From NCBI GenBank assembly GCA_016764715.1, contig JAESRJ010000120.1, positions 636 to 6,009 of the forward strand: 5,374 bases of DNA. Direction: 5' to 3'. Below are positions 1-5,374 of the stretch, piece after piece. The notes under the pieces were generated by a model. The model was not told where the DNA came from, searched no databases, and was given only the letters and a program-made list of their open reading frames with translations. Position 1 is the first letter of the stretch. Every line of letters begins with the position of its first letter. A program made the translations under genes and the position numbers. The stretch comes from Kordiimonadaceae bacterium. Its GTDB lineage: Bacteria > Pseudomonadota > Alphaproteobacteria > Sphingomonadales > Kordiimonadaceae.

Positions 1-1417
1 TCATCGGCGGAACGATGTAACGTCCGTCACTCCAATACTCACTTAGCTCACTGCGACTAAATTGTGGTTCGAAATCGGTCCGCAAGGTAAGGATAATATC
101 CAGTTTATCAGCATGCCGTTTTAACAAGCGGGATAGTAATTGAAGCGCTTCCTCGCGCTCCTCGACGGAGGAAGTCATGGTGATGAATTCTTCGAACTGA
201 TCAATAAATAGCACTGTCTTCGAGTTCTCGTCACATAGCTCGCAGATTTTTGCCTCTATAGCGTCTGCGTTCATCGCGGTATTTAGTACTCGGCTCAAAG
301 ACAGCATAGGGTGCACTCCAGGCCTGACCGTAGGCAGTACTAGCACGCCGTCCCGCATTTCGAGCCTCGGTAAAAGTCCTGCTTTGACGAGGCTGGATTT
401 TCCTGTCCCCGAAGCGCCAAGGACAACAGTTAAGTCCTGCGTCTCAATGCGTTTTTCAAGATCAGCAATAACGTCTTCTCGACCAAAGAACAGCTCAGCA
501 TGCTCTTTCTCGTAAGACTCTAGGCCTCGATAGGGATTGTTGTCTAGATTGAGTGGTGGCGCTGGAGGTAAGTCTAATTTACGACCCGGCACAGCAAAGA
601 CGAACTCGCCCTTATCGTGTCGCGACAGAGGCCACAAACCAGGTGTCTGGCGGATCCCTTCTTCGATAGATTCTGGCTGTAGGCGACTTTCGAGATAGAG
701 ATACAGCTCGGTCGCTGTGATCAGTCCGTCTCCGCCGTCAGCAGGTACTACGTCTGCTCGCCCTTCCAATGCTTCGAACAGAGCCAGCGCGAACGGCGAA
801 TGTCCTTGCTCGTCCGGGCGCGTGCCCAAACTGCCACTCGAGAGTTGATCCATCGCTTTTTGATCGTGTGCGGTTGACGTTATAACCTGCCACGCCGGAT
901 CTTTCACGAAACGATCAAATCGCTCCTCATGAACCACGGAAGGTAAGCATATAAGATCGCGGGTCGCAGCCCATCGGAACGCCCCCGAAAAACAACTGTC
1001 CATAATAATCAATGCATGACGAACGGGCAGTGACAGCAACGCATCATGCACAAACGGCATGAATAGGTAAGAATCTTCCTCTCCACGGCGAGCATCCTGA
1101 GGCAGCAGGTATCCGTTAGGTCCGTCATCGCCATCTAAGGCTACACCGTGTCCTGCAAAATAAAATATTAAACGATCATCGGGACCGAGTTCATTCGGGA
1201 GTTGCTCATTCAGCAGCTTGCTTAGGCGTTGCTTTGAAGCGTCCTCGTCGAGAAACAGTCGCACTTCAAAGTTATGCAGATCCTTCAGTGTAGTGGCCAA
1301 CCGACGGGCATCATTGGCTGCCGTCTTGAGTAGCGGAATACCATTCTGGTACTTATCGATTCCGATGATGATGGCAACGCTTCGGCGAAAGCGGCTTTCG
1401 ATGGTCTCAGAGATCAT
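1..1417 (-). CDS. Caspase (peptidase C14) fused to nSTAND1-type NTPase, C-terminus cut by window edge
   Basis: Reading the minus strand from ATG at 1417 gives 472 residues without a stop, running off the left edge. The start is well fixed: a TGA stop lies in frame immediately before the ATG, and AGAAGGG at 1431-1425 is a Shine-Dalgarno 7 nt upstream. Residues about 12-275 are a caspase-like domain. The opening VAIIIGIDKY and the NDA at 35-37 are typical. The catalytic dyad is intact: His90 in YFAGHG and Cys142 in MDSCFSG. Residues about 291-472 match the start of an nSTAND1 ATPase: the entry motif NPYRGLESY...FFGRE (294-313), Walker A GASGTGKSS (334-342), Walker B VLFIDQFEE (402-410) and the later LRTDF (445-449). 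There is no signal peptide or membrane segment, so it should be cytoplasmic. In this family a C-terminal sensor (often WD40 or other repeats) follows the ATPase; here it is off-window. Expected role, from family knowledge: ligand-triggered oligomerisation of the STAND module activates the caspase to cut a target protein, as in defence or cell-death systems. The substrate is unknown. Confidence 0.96.
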   Translation of the reverse strand, partial: MISETIESRFRRSVAIIIGIDKYQNGIPLLKTAANDARRLATTLKDLHNFEVRLFLDEDASKQRLSKLLNEQLPNELGPDDRLIFYFAGHGVALDGDDGPNGYLLPQDARRGEEDSYLFMPFVHDALLSLPVRHALIIMDSCFSGAFRWAATRDLICLPSVVHEERFDRFVKDPAWQVITSTAHDQKAMDQLSSGSLGTRPDEQGHSPFALALFEALEGRADVVPADGGDGLITATELYLYLESRLQPESIEEGIRQTPGLWPLSRHDKGEFVFAVPGRKLDLPPAPPLNLDNNPYRGLESYEKEHAELFFGREDVIADLEKRIETQDLTVVLGASGTGKSSLVKAGLLPRLEMRDGVLVLPTVRPGVHPMLSLSRVLNTAMNADAIEAKICELCDENSKTVLFIDQFEEFITMTSSVEEREEALQLLSRLLKRHADKLDIILTLRTDFEPQFSRSELSEYWSDGRYIVPPM

Positions 1418-1424
1418 TCAGATA

Positions 1425-1431
1425 CCCTTCT
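1425..1431 (-). promoter_or_regulatory. Ribosome binding site of the caspase-nSTAND gene
   Basis: AGAAGGG on the minus strand, 7 nt before the ATG at 1417. Together with the in-frame TGA directly preceding that ATG it settles the start codon. Confidence 0.75.
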
Positions 1432-1448
1432 GACTAGTTAAATTCATC

Positions 1449-1546
1449 GTACAAATAACTGTATAAATAAATTAAATCATAAGTCTTTTAGTTACAACAA
1501 CTATTGATTTTGTTGGGCTTTGAGTGGTTCAACTAACTATTTGTAC
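1449..1546. repeat. Spaced inverted repeat GTACAAATA / TATTTGTAC
   Basis: GTACAAATA at 1449-1457 is matched by its exact reverse complement TATTTGTAC at 1538-1546, with 80 bp between. The arms bracket the most AT-rich, promoter-like part of the caspase leader. Paired operator sites for a looping regulator are one reading. A 9-bp match in AT-rich DNA could also be chance. Confidence 0.35.
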
Positions 1547-1562
1547 CATTTGAAAGGAAGGC

Positions 1563-1587
1563 AGACACGCGGTATCAACGCGTGTTT
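1563..1587. terminator. Hairpin downstream of the small repeat gene; weak terminator or regulatory stem
   Basis: ACACGCG (1565-1571) and CGCGTGT (1579-1585) form a perfect GC-rich 7-bp stem around a 7-nt loop. The stem extends by one G-T and one A-T pair to 1563-1587. It lies 43 bp past the stop of the 54-residue gene and about 145 bp before the caspase ATG. No clean T-run follows on either strand (minus reads CTGCCTTCC, plus reads TTACTTTA). It could attenuate read-through into the caspase gene, be an operator palindrome, or stabilise a 3' end. Confidence 0.35.
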
Positions 1588-1614
1588 ACTTTACACATAG
1601 GAATTTGACCTTAA

Positions 1615-1722
1615 GAACGAGTATCGGGTCTAATTTGAACGGGTATCGGGCTTGCCTGGACGAGTATCTGGCTTGCCTACGCGGGTATCGGGCTTACCTG
1701 GGCGAGGAGCTGGCTGTTCAGT
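1615..1722 (-). repeat. 21-bp tandem repeat encoding heptapeptides, with an out-of-frame fifth copy
   Basis: GTATC-type cores recur on the plus strand at 1621, 1643, 1664 and 1685, with a diverged copy at 1706. The spacings are 22, 21, 21 and 21. The three central copies (1639-1701) encode GKPDTR heptads on the minus strand and the copy at 1702-1722 encodes a diverged heptad. The copy at 1615-1629 lies beyond the TAG stop and is shifted by one base. Read in its own frame it still gives PDTRS followed by TAA. Confidence 0.8.
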
Positions 1723-1794
1723 ATTATCACTTCCTGTCACCATTAGATTAATATTTGCAGACGTATTATTGTTGTTATGCTGTGAATTTAACAT
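1630..1794 (-). CDS. Small 54-residue protein, Asn-rich then Pro-rich, with GKPDTR heptad repeats
   Basis: The minus strand reads ATG at 1794 to TAG at 1632-1630, 54 codons. The N-terminal part (1-27) is polar and Asn-rich, with four consecutive Asn at 7-10 and the segment ANINLMVTGSDNTEQ at 13-27. Residues 32-52 are three exact-length heptads, PGKPDTR, VGKPDTR and PGKPDTR, preceded by a degenerate one, TEQPAPR (25-31). The last two residues are Ser-Asn. The 21-bp DNA period stays in frame, and third-position differences (GGT/GGC, CCC/CCA, ACC/ACT, CGC/CGT) leave the amino acids unchanged; both suggest selection on a protein. The ribosome site is modest: GTGAG at 1806-1802, 7 nt upstream. There is no signal peptide or membrane segment, and the sequence is probably disordered. 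It is codirectional with, and 212 bp upstream of, the caspase gene. I do not recognise a family. A substrate, ligand or scaffold role for the caspase is speculation. Confidence 0.68.
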   Translation of the reverse strand: MLNSQHNNNNTSANINLMVTGSDNTEQPAPRPGKPDTRVGKPDTRPGKPDTRSN

Positions 1795-1807
1795 TACCAA
1801 TCTCACT

Positions 1808-1836
1808 TTGTGATTATATGGAAAATTCAGTATATA
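1808..1836 (+). promoter_or_regulatory. Candidate promoter for the TolB-like/TPR gene
   Basis: TTGTGA (1808-1813) and TATATA (1831-1836) are separated by 17 bp; each matches the sigma-70 consensus at four of six positions. A transcript would begin near 1843 and leave a leader of about 70 nt. The region is shared with the divergent small gene. On the minus strand 1818-1813 reads TATAAT, a perfect -10 box 18 bp before that gene's ATG, but with no good -35 box. AT-rich DNA makes both assignments weak. Confidence 0.3.
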
Positions 1837-1902
1837 CTCCCACCAAAGAAAACGCTATATTAACCTGTCGATTTATGACACCTCCGATATTTCAATAAAA
1901 AC

Positions 1903-1908
1903 AAGGAG
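1903..1908 (+). promoter_or_regulatory. Strong Shine-Dalgarno pointing to an ATT start codon
   Basis: AAGGAG lies 7 nt before ATT at 1916-1918 and 61 nt before the first in-frame ATG at 1970. No ATG, GTG or TTG lies in this reading frame between the upstream in-frame TGA (1811-1813) and 1970. The site therefore decides the start of the following gene in favour of ATT. Confidence 0.65.
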
Positions 1909-1915
1909 TAAACCT

Positions 1916-3958
1916 ATTTTTTCGCGTTTTTTAAGCCAGTTTATTTCCGAAATTCGTCGTCGCGAAGTAATGCCTGTGGTAATCACCTACACCGTTGTTG
2001 GTTGGTTATTGCTACAGGTAGTGGAACTAACGTTTGAACCCTTAGGACTGCCAGAGGGTAGCGTACGTTTACTCATTATTATCACTATTGCTGGATTCCC
2101 AGCAATGGTCTTCTTAGCTTGGATACTTGATTTTACACCGCAAGGGGTGATGTTCGACTTACCTTTATGGCTGGTTAAAGGCAAGGCAACTCGGAAACAG
2201 AAGAAAGCGAGTCGACCTTTAGCACTGTTTTTATGTTTACTGGTCATTACAGGCACCTGGGGCTTTGCTATTTTCTTGGATGACCGAATTCAGACTGTGG
2301 TAACCGAAACGGAATCGCATAAATCTAACCCCAAATCGGATACCGCAGTGGTAGATTTTCCTGCCAATTCAATTGCTGTTCTAGCCTTTGAAAATTTTGA
2401 CGGACAAGCAGAAACTAATTACTTTGCTAATGGACTCGCTGAAGAAATCTTAAACCATTTATCTAGTATCCGTGAACTTAATGTTGCCGCCCGCTCTTCC
2501 TCATTTAGATTTCGTGGTGAACGAGTGGATGTGCGTGAGGTTGCAAAATTGTTAAACGTCCGGTATGTCCTAGAGGGCAGTGTGAGGCGAGACGGCAATC
2601 GCGTACGAATTGGTGCCCAACTGATACATGGTAAAGAAGGATTTAATGCTTGGAGTAAATCTTACGATCGCAACCTTGATGATATTTTTGCAATACAAAG
2701 AGAGATTGCATTTGCGGTAGTAGATGAATCAAATATAGCGCTGTCGATTGATTCGAAAAATCGATTACGAAAAACACAATCAGAAAATATCGACGCCTAC
2801 ATTTTTTATCTGCAAGGATTAGAAAAATTGCGTAGTTCAAAAGGTGCAGAACATTTCAAAACAGCTAACAAGCTCTTTAATCAAGCATTAGCCATAGACC
2901 CTAATTTTTCACGCGCTTATGCAGGAATATGCGAAGCTAACTTGGCACTATATGAAATTACAAATGGTGTTGACGATTTTAGTCATGCTGAAATAGCCTG
3001 CGAAAAAGCCCAAAGCCTCAATGTTGATAGCAACAGTGAAGTTAAAGTTGCTTTGGGCCGTTTATATAGAGTAAGTGGTTTATATCAAAAAGCTGAAGAT
3101 ATCTTGGTTAAAGCCATCGCAATTTCCCCTACTGCAGTTGATGCTTACATTGAGCTTGGAGAAATACACTCAGCACAAAAAGAATTTGATAAAGCTGAGG
3201 CATTTTTTTTGCGTGCAATCGATTTAAAGCGCAATTATTGGAAAGCGTATGAAGCCTTAGCGGATTTTTATTACACCAAAGCACAGTATGCTGATTCAGC
3301 CAATACTTATGAAATGGTTACGCGCCTTACACCAGATTCTTCAATAGGTTACCTAGGTAAAGGAGCCGCCTATTGGATGCTAGGCGATATCAAGCTAGCA
3401 CTACAGTCATATGAACATTCACTAGAATTGAATCCTTCTCGGCGAGCCTATACCAATTTGGGCATGTCTTACTACTACGCTGGTCAATTTCAACAGGCCG
3501 TCGATATGCAATTAAAAGCTTTAGAATTTGCAGAAACGGATCATCGAATTTGGGGACGTTTAGCTGAAAGTTATCGGTTTATTTCTGAGCAAGAATCATT
3601 GTCACAGTCTGCTTATCAGCGTGCTGCAAAACTAGCCCGTGAAAATCTAAAAATCAACAAAAAGGATTGGTATACCCGAGCAATATTAGGTTTATATTTA
3701 GTCCATCTAGGTGAAAAAACAGAAGGGTTGGATTTGCTTGAGACAGCTGAAGAGCAATCGCAACGTAATTCTGAAGTTCTCTATTTCAAAGCCTTAGCCG
3801 TGCTCCAAAACGAAGATACAGAGCAAGCTTTTGCACTGCTCAAAGAGGCCGTTGCACTTGAGCAAGATTACCGACAATTTATTGCTTTAGATCCCGACTT
3901 AAAACGTTTGCAAGACGATCCCCGCTTTAATTCTCTGTTGCCTGCCGCCGAACTTTAA
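1916..3958 (+). CDS. Membrane-anchored TolB-like domain protein with TPR array
   Basis: From ATT at 1916 the product has 680 residues; the first ATG (1970) would give 662. The longer start is preferred because of AAGGAG 7 nt upstream. It also restores the N-terminal motif EIRRREVMPV, which corresponds to the ELKRRNVFRV-like opening of this family; the ATG falls inside that motif. Numbered from ATT, hydrophobic segments lie at about 21-40, 50-71 and 100-121. The loop between the second and third is strongly basic (GKATRKQKK), so it should be cytoplasmic and the bulk of the protein periplasmic. Residues about 150-273 are a TolB N-terminal-like (COG5616/FlgO-like) domain: NSIAVLAF, YFANGLAEEIL, NVAARSSSFRF, VRYVLEGSVRR, then SYDRNLDDIFAIQ. 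About ten TPR-like helical repeats follow (about 293-650), with a family-typical DPDLKRLQDDPRF near the end. The function of such proteins is poorly known; a periplasmic scaffold or sensor is likely. It is more AT-rich than the caspase gene and oriented against both neighbours. Confidence 0.93.
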   Translation: MFSRFLSQFISEIRRREVMPVVITYTVVGWLLLQVVELTFEPLGLPEGSVRLLIIITIAGFPAMVFLAWILDFTPQGVMFDLPLWLVKGKATRKQKKASRPLALFLCLLVITGTWGFAIFLDDRIQTVVTETESHKSNPKSDTAVVDFPANSIAVLAFENFDGQAETNYFANGLAEEILNHLSSIRELNVAARSSSFRFRGERVDVREVAKLLNVRYVLEGSVRRDGNRVRIGAQLIHGKEGFNAWSKSYDRNLDDIFAIQREIAFAVVDESNIALSIDSKNRLRKTQSENIDAYIFYLQGLEKLRSSKGAEHFKTANKLFNQALAIDPNFSRAYAGICEANLALYEITNGVDDFSHAEIACEKAQSLNVDSNSEVKVALGRLYRVSGLYQKAEDILVKAIAISPTAVDAYIELGEIHSAQKEFDKAEAFFLRAIDLKRNYWKAYEALADFYYTKAQYADSANTYEMVTRLTPDSSIGYLGKGAAYWMLGDIKLALQSYEHSLELNPSRRAYTNLGMSYYYAGQFQQAVDMQLKALEFAETDHRIWGRLAESYRFISEQESLSQSAYQRAAKLARENLKINKKDWYTRAILGLYLVHLGEKTEGLDLLETAEEQSQRNSEVLYFKALAVLQNEDTEQAFALLKEAVALEQDYRQFIALDPDLKRLQDDPRFNSLLPAAEL

Positions 3959-4078
3959 AAATAGGCCCATTAAATCAATATCGAAAACGCATTGTGACTA
4001 GCCGGCAAGCAGGCAATGTACCCAACTTGACGAGCCAGCAAATGCGCGAACATTATTGTCTGAATTCAGGTCACAGCA
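3959..4078. other. Convergent intergenic gap without clear terminator
   Basis: These 120 bp separate two gene ends. I find no hairpin with a T-run and no credible ORF. Small inverted elements are present: AATG/CATT around CGCGAA (4040-4053), and GCAGGCAA at 4009-4016, which complements TTGCCTGC (3938-3945) in the last codons of the TPR gene. Confidence 0.5.
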
Positions 4079-5374
4079 CTATTGATCAGTTGCCTGAACT
4101 AAAGTCCAGCCACTTTCTCTTGATTTTATGACTGTTACAGACTCATGTGGCTTCAAAGTATCAATCACCTTACCACTAATGTCATTATCGTCCCGCATAT
4201 TCCTAGCTTGGGAATCGTTTTCGTAAACAGAACCTTCCTTAAATGCTTTACCAAGTTTGCCAAGATAGACCCAGCCTCCGCGTGCCGATATAACGAGCAT
4301 AACCGTATCGCTCGCAACTAAACGGATATCTGCGTCTGCCTTCGGCTGCGTCTCTACAATCTGACCTACCTTGCTATCAAGCTTGAGTATATATTGTATC
4401 TCGTGTTTCAATTCCAAGTCATTAAGCGCTTTAATTGCCTGTTGCAGATCCAATGAAACCAGATCTGGAACGGGGATTCCTGTAGCCGCCATATACAGTG
4501 TAATCGCAGTATCGTGAGGGATAATATTGTTAGCGTCGGGCTCGCTTTTAACAAATGTACCCTCCTCTATGCCGTCAGCTGGAAGCATAACAACATTCTT
4601 AACTGCTTCAATGGTCACTGGCAGATTTTTAAATAGAGCCCTTATCTCTTCTTCGTTTTTGCCTTCGAGACTTTCGAGCTTGATTGTACCGTTAGAAACG
4701 ACGAGTTTAACTTCCTTGTCGGTATCATAATCAGTCCCTTCCGGTGGAGCCGTACGAAGTACTACGCCTTTTTTCTCGCTGCTAGGGACCCCTAAAGTGT
4801 CAGGTGCTACCATCAATCTTGCGCTTTTAATGATGTCGGTTGCCTGTGATACGCTGTATCTCTTTTCCGCAATAGCGGGAATTGTTGCCTCAGATGACCA
4901 TATATCATACATAACCGCAACTAGTGCTAACACCGCAGCCACACCCATCAGCCCCTTCATAGCGTTGGACACGCCAGTTTTTTGTGTGACAGGAGTTTGG
5001 CTTTTCTGATTGTGTGCTGCACCGTCGGTCTTGTTTGATGCTGGAATGGACACAGGATTGGGTAACGGTTTCGCAGGGATTGGTTTTTTAATATCGAACA
5101 ACACGCCATCAGGTGAACGCATGAACAGCACCGGTGTCGCCCATTCCATAGTTGAAGGATCGGCAAGTTTGATCGCTTTACGACCTTCCGCAACGGCTGC
5201 GTCCACAGGATAGCCAGAAACGATACGAGGGTAAAATGTACCGGCAAAACTCACAGCCGCCTTGTCGGTGATTGGAAACTGCATGGCCACAACAGCCGGA
5301 ATACCAGCCATAATCATCGCGGTGGCTACCCCTGCAAAAGGGTCTTGTCCTTTTTGTTTGGTGGCCTTGGCAGT
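4079..5374 (-). CDS. CHAT protease C-terminal part with membrane segment, PASTA-like repeats and SH3-like tail; N-terminus cut by window edge
   Basis: The reading frame is open from the right edge to TAG at 4081-4079, giving 431 visible residues. The ATG at 5317 is internal, because family sequence continues upstream of it. Visible residues 1-95 are the end of a CHAT (caspase-like, clan CD) domain: DPFAGVATAM, AGIPAVVAMQFPITD, the VDAAVAEGRKAI helix and the closing EWATPVLFMRSPDG. The catalytic His and Cys are off-window; by family spacing the Cys should lie only a few residues before the edge. A Pro/Lys-rich linker (96-138) leads to one membrane helix at about 141-159, basic before it (NAMKG) and acidic after it (YDIWSSE), so the protease should be cytoplasmic and the rest periplasmic. 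Residues about 170-229, 230-298 and 300-365 resemble PASTA repeats; the third is clearest (VPDLVSLDLQQAIKAL, then VGQIVETQPKAD). Residues 366-431 look like a bacterial SH3 domain (GKVIDTL, VTVIKS, GWTLV). The likely role is a wall- or envelope-sensing protease. The SH3 call is less certain. Confidence 0.92.
   Translation of the reverse strand, partial: TAKATKQKGQDPFAGVATAMIMAGIPAVVAMQFPITDKAAVSFAGTFYPRIVSGYPVDAAVAEGRKAIKLADPSTMEWATPVLFMRSPDGVLFDIKKPIPAKPLPNPVSIPASNKTDGAAHNQKSQTPVTQKTGVSNAMKGLMGVAAVLALVAVMYDIWSSEATIPAIAEKRYSVSQATDIIKSARLMVAPDTLGVPSSEKKGVVLRTAPPEGTDYDTDKEVKLVVSNGTIKLESLEGKNEEEIRALFKNLPVTIEAVKNVVMLPADGIEEGTFVKSEPDANNIIPHDTAITLYMAATGIPVPDLVSLDLQQAIKALNDLELKHEIQYILKLDSKVGQIVETQPKADADIRLVASDTVMLVISARGGWVYLGKLGKAFKEGSVYENDSQARNMRDDNDISGKVIDTLKPHESVTVIKSRESGWTLVQATDQ

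Larger units (their letters stand above)
1418..1629. other. AT-rich leader region between the small repeat gene and the caspase gene
   Basis: I find no convincing ORF here on either strand. The stretch holds the upstream region of the caspase gene, a hairpin at 1563-1587, a spaced inverted repeat at 1449-1457/1538-1546, and a degenerate extra copy of the heptad repeat at 1615-1629. Possible -10 boxes for the caspase gene on the minus strand (TATGAT near 1476, TATACA near 1464) lack a good -35 partner. I therefore cannot say whether the caspase has its own promoter or is read from the small gene upstream. Confidence 0.5.

Noticed and set aside
1218..1433. 71-codon plus-strand ORF
   Set aside because: It lies almost wholly over the start of the caspase gene on the other strand, whose translation has intact catalytic motifs. 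It has no ribosome site and is a shadow.
1459..1475. LexA-like box beginning CTGTATAAATAA
   Set aside because: Only the CTGT half is present. The ACAG half is missing at the required spacing.
1615..1722. CRISPR array or transcription-factor iterons
   Set aside because: The 21-22-bp period is continuous with no spacers, and the in-frame heptads with synonymous changes are better explained as coding repeats.
1818..1898. 26-codon plus-strand ORF ending just before the AAGGAG of the TPR gene, a possible leader peptide
   Set aside because: There is no Shine-Dalgarno before its ATG, and it begins upstream of the likely transcription start near 1843. Its composition shows no attenuator-like codon run.
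1987..2256. 89-codon minus-strand ORF
   Set aside because: It is antisense to the membrane-spanning N-terminal part of the TolB-like/TPR gene and has no recognisable domain.
2643..2840. 65-codon minus-strand ORF
   Set aside because: It is antisense to the TPR gene within conserved TolB-like sequence and has no support of its own.
1630..3958. Gasdermin partner for the caspase, as in known bacterial gasdermin loci
   Set aside because: Neither the 54-residue peptide nor the TolB-like/TPR protein resembles a gasdermin. The latter has clear TolB-like and TPR motifs.
4527..5247. Several 67-96-codon ORFs in other frames on both strands
   Set aside because: All lie inside the CHAT-PASTA reading frame, which shows clear family motifs, so they are shadows.

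Overview
The window looks like chromosomal DNA of a Gram-negative bacterium, most likely a gammaproteobacterium of moderate GC content. This rests on the families present: a membrane-anchored TolB-like/TPR protein of the kind common in Alteromonadales and Xanthomonadales relatives, and caspase-fold proteases joined to nSTAND or PASTA modules. No gene here fixes the taxon. There are no tRNA, rRNA, CRISPR or insertion-sequence signals.

Layout. (1) Bases 1-1417, minus strand: the first 472 residues of a caspase (peptidase C14) fused to an nSTAND1-type P-loop ATPase; its C-terminus lies off the left edge. (2) Bases 1418-1915: an AT-rich intergenic stretch. It holds a small minus-strand gene for a 54-residue, Asn- then Pro-rich peptide ending in heptads of the form GKPDTR, a hairpin, and a spaced inverted repeat. 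(3) Bases 1916-3958, plus strand: a 680-residue protein with three predicted membrane segments, a TolB-like (COG5616-type) domain and a long TPR array. Its best-supported start is a non-canonical ATT behind a strong Shine-Dalgarno. (4) Bases 3959-4078: a short convergent gap with no clear gene or terminator. (5) Bases 4079-5374, minus strand: the C-terminal 431 residues of a CHAT protease, followed by a proline-rich linker, one membrane segment, about three PASTA-like repeats and an SH3-like tail. Its N-terminus, including the catalytic dyad, lies off the right edge.

How the parts may fit. Two unrelated-looking caspase-fold (clan CD) proteases lie within 5.4 kb on the same strand. One is built as a cytoplasmic sensor-ATPase-protease. 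The other is built like a PASTA receptor kinase with the kinase replaced by a protease. A small repeat peptide sits upstream of the first in the same orientation, and a predicted periplasmic TPR protein sits between them on the opposite strand. It is inference that these form one stress or defence system. The domain assignments themselves rest on visible motifs.
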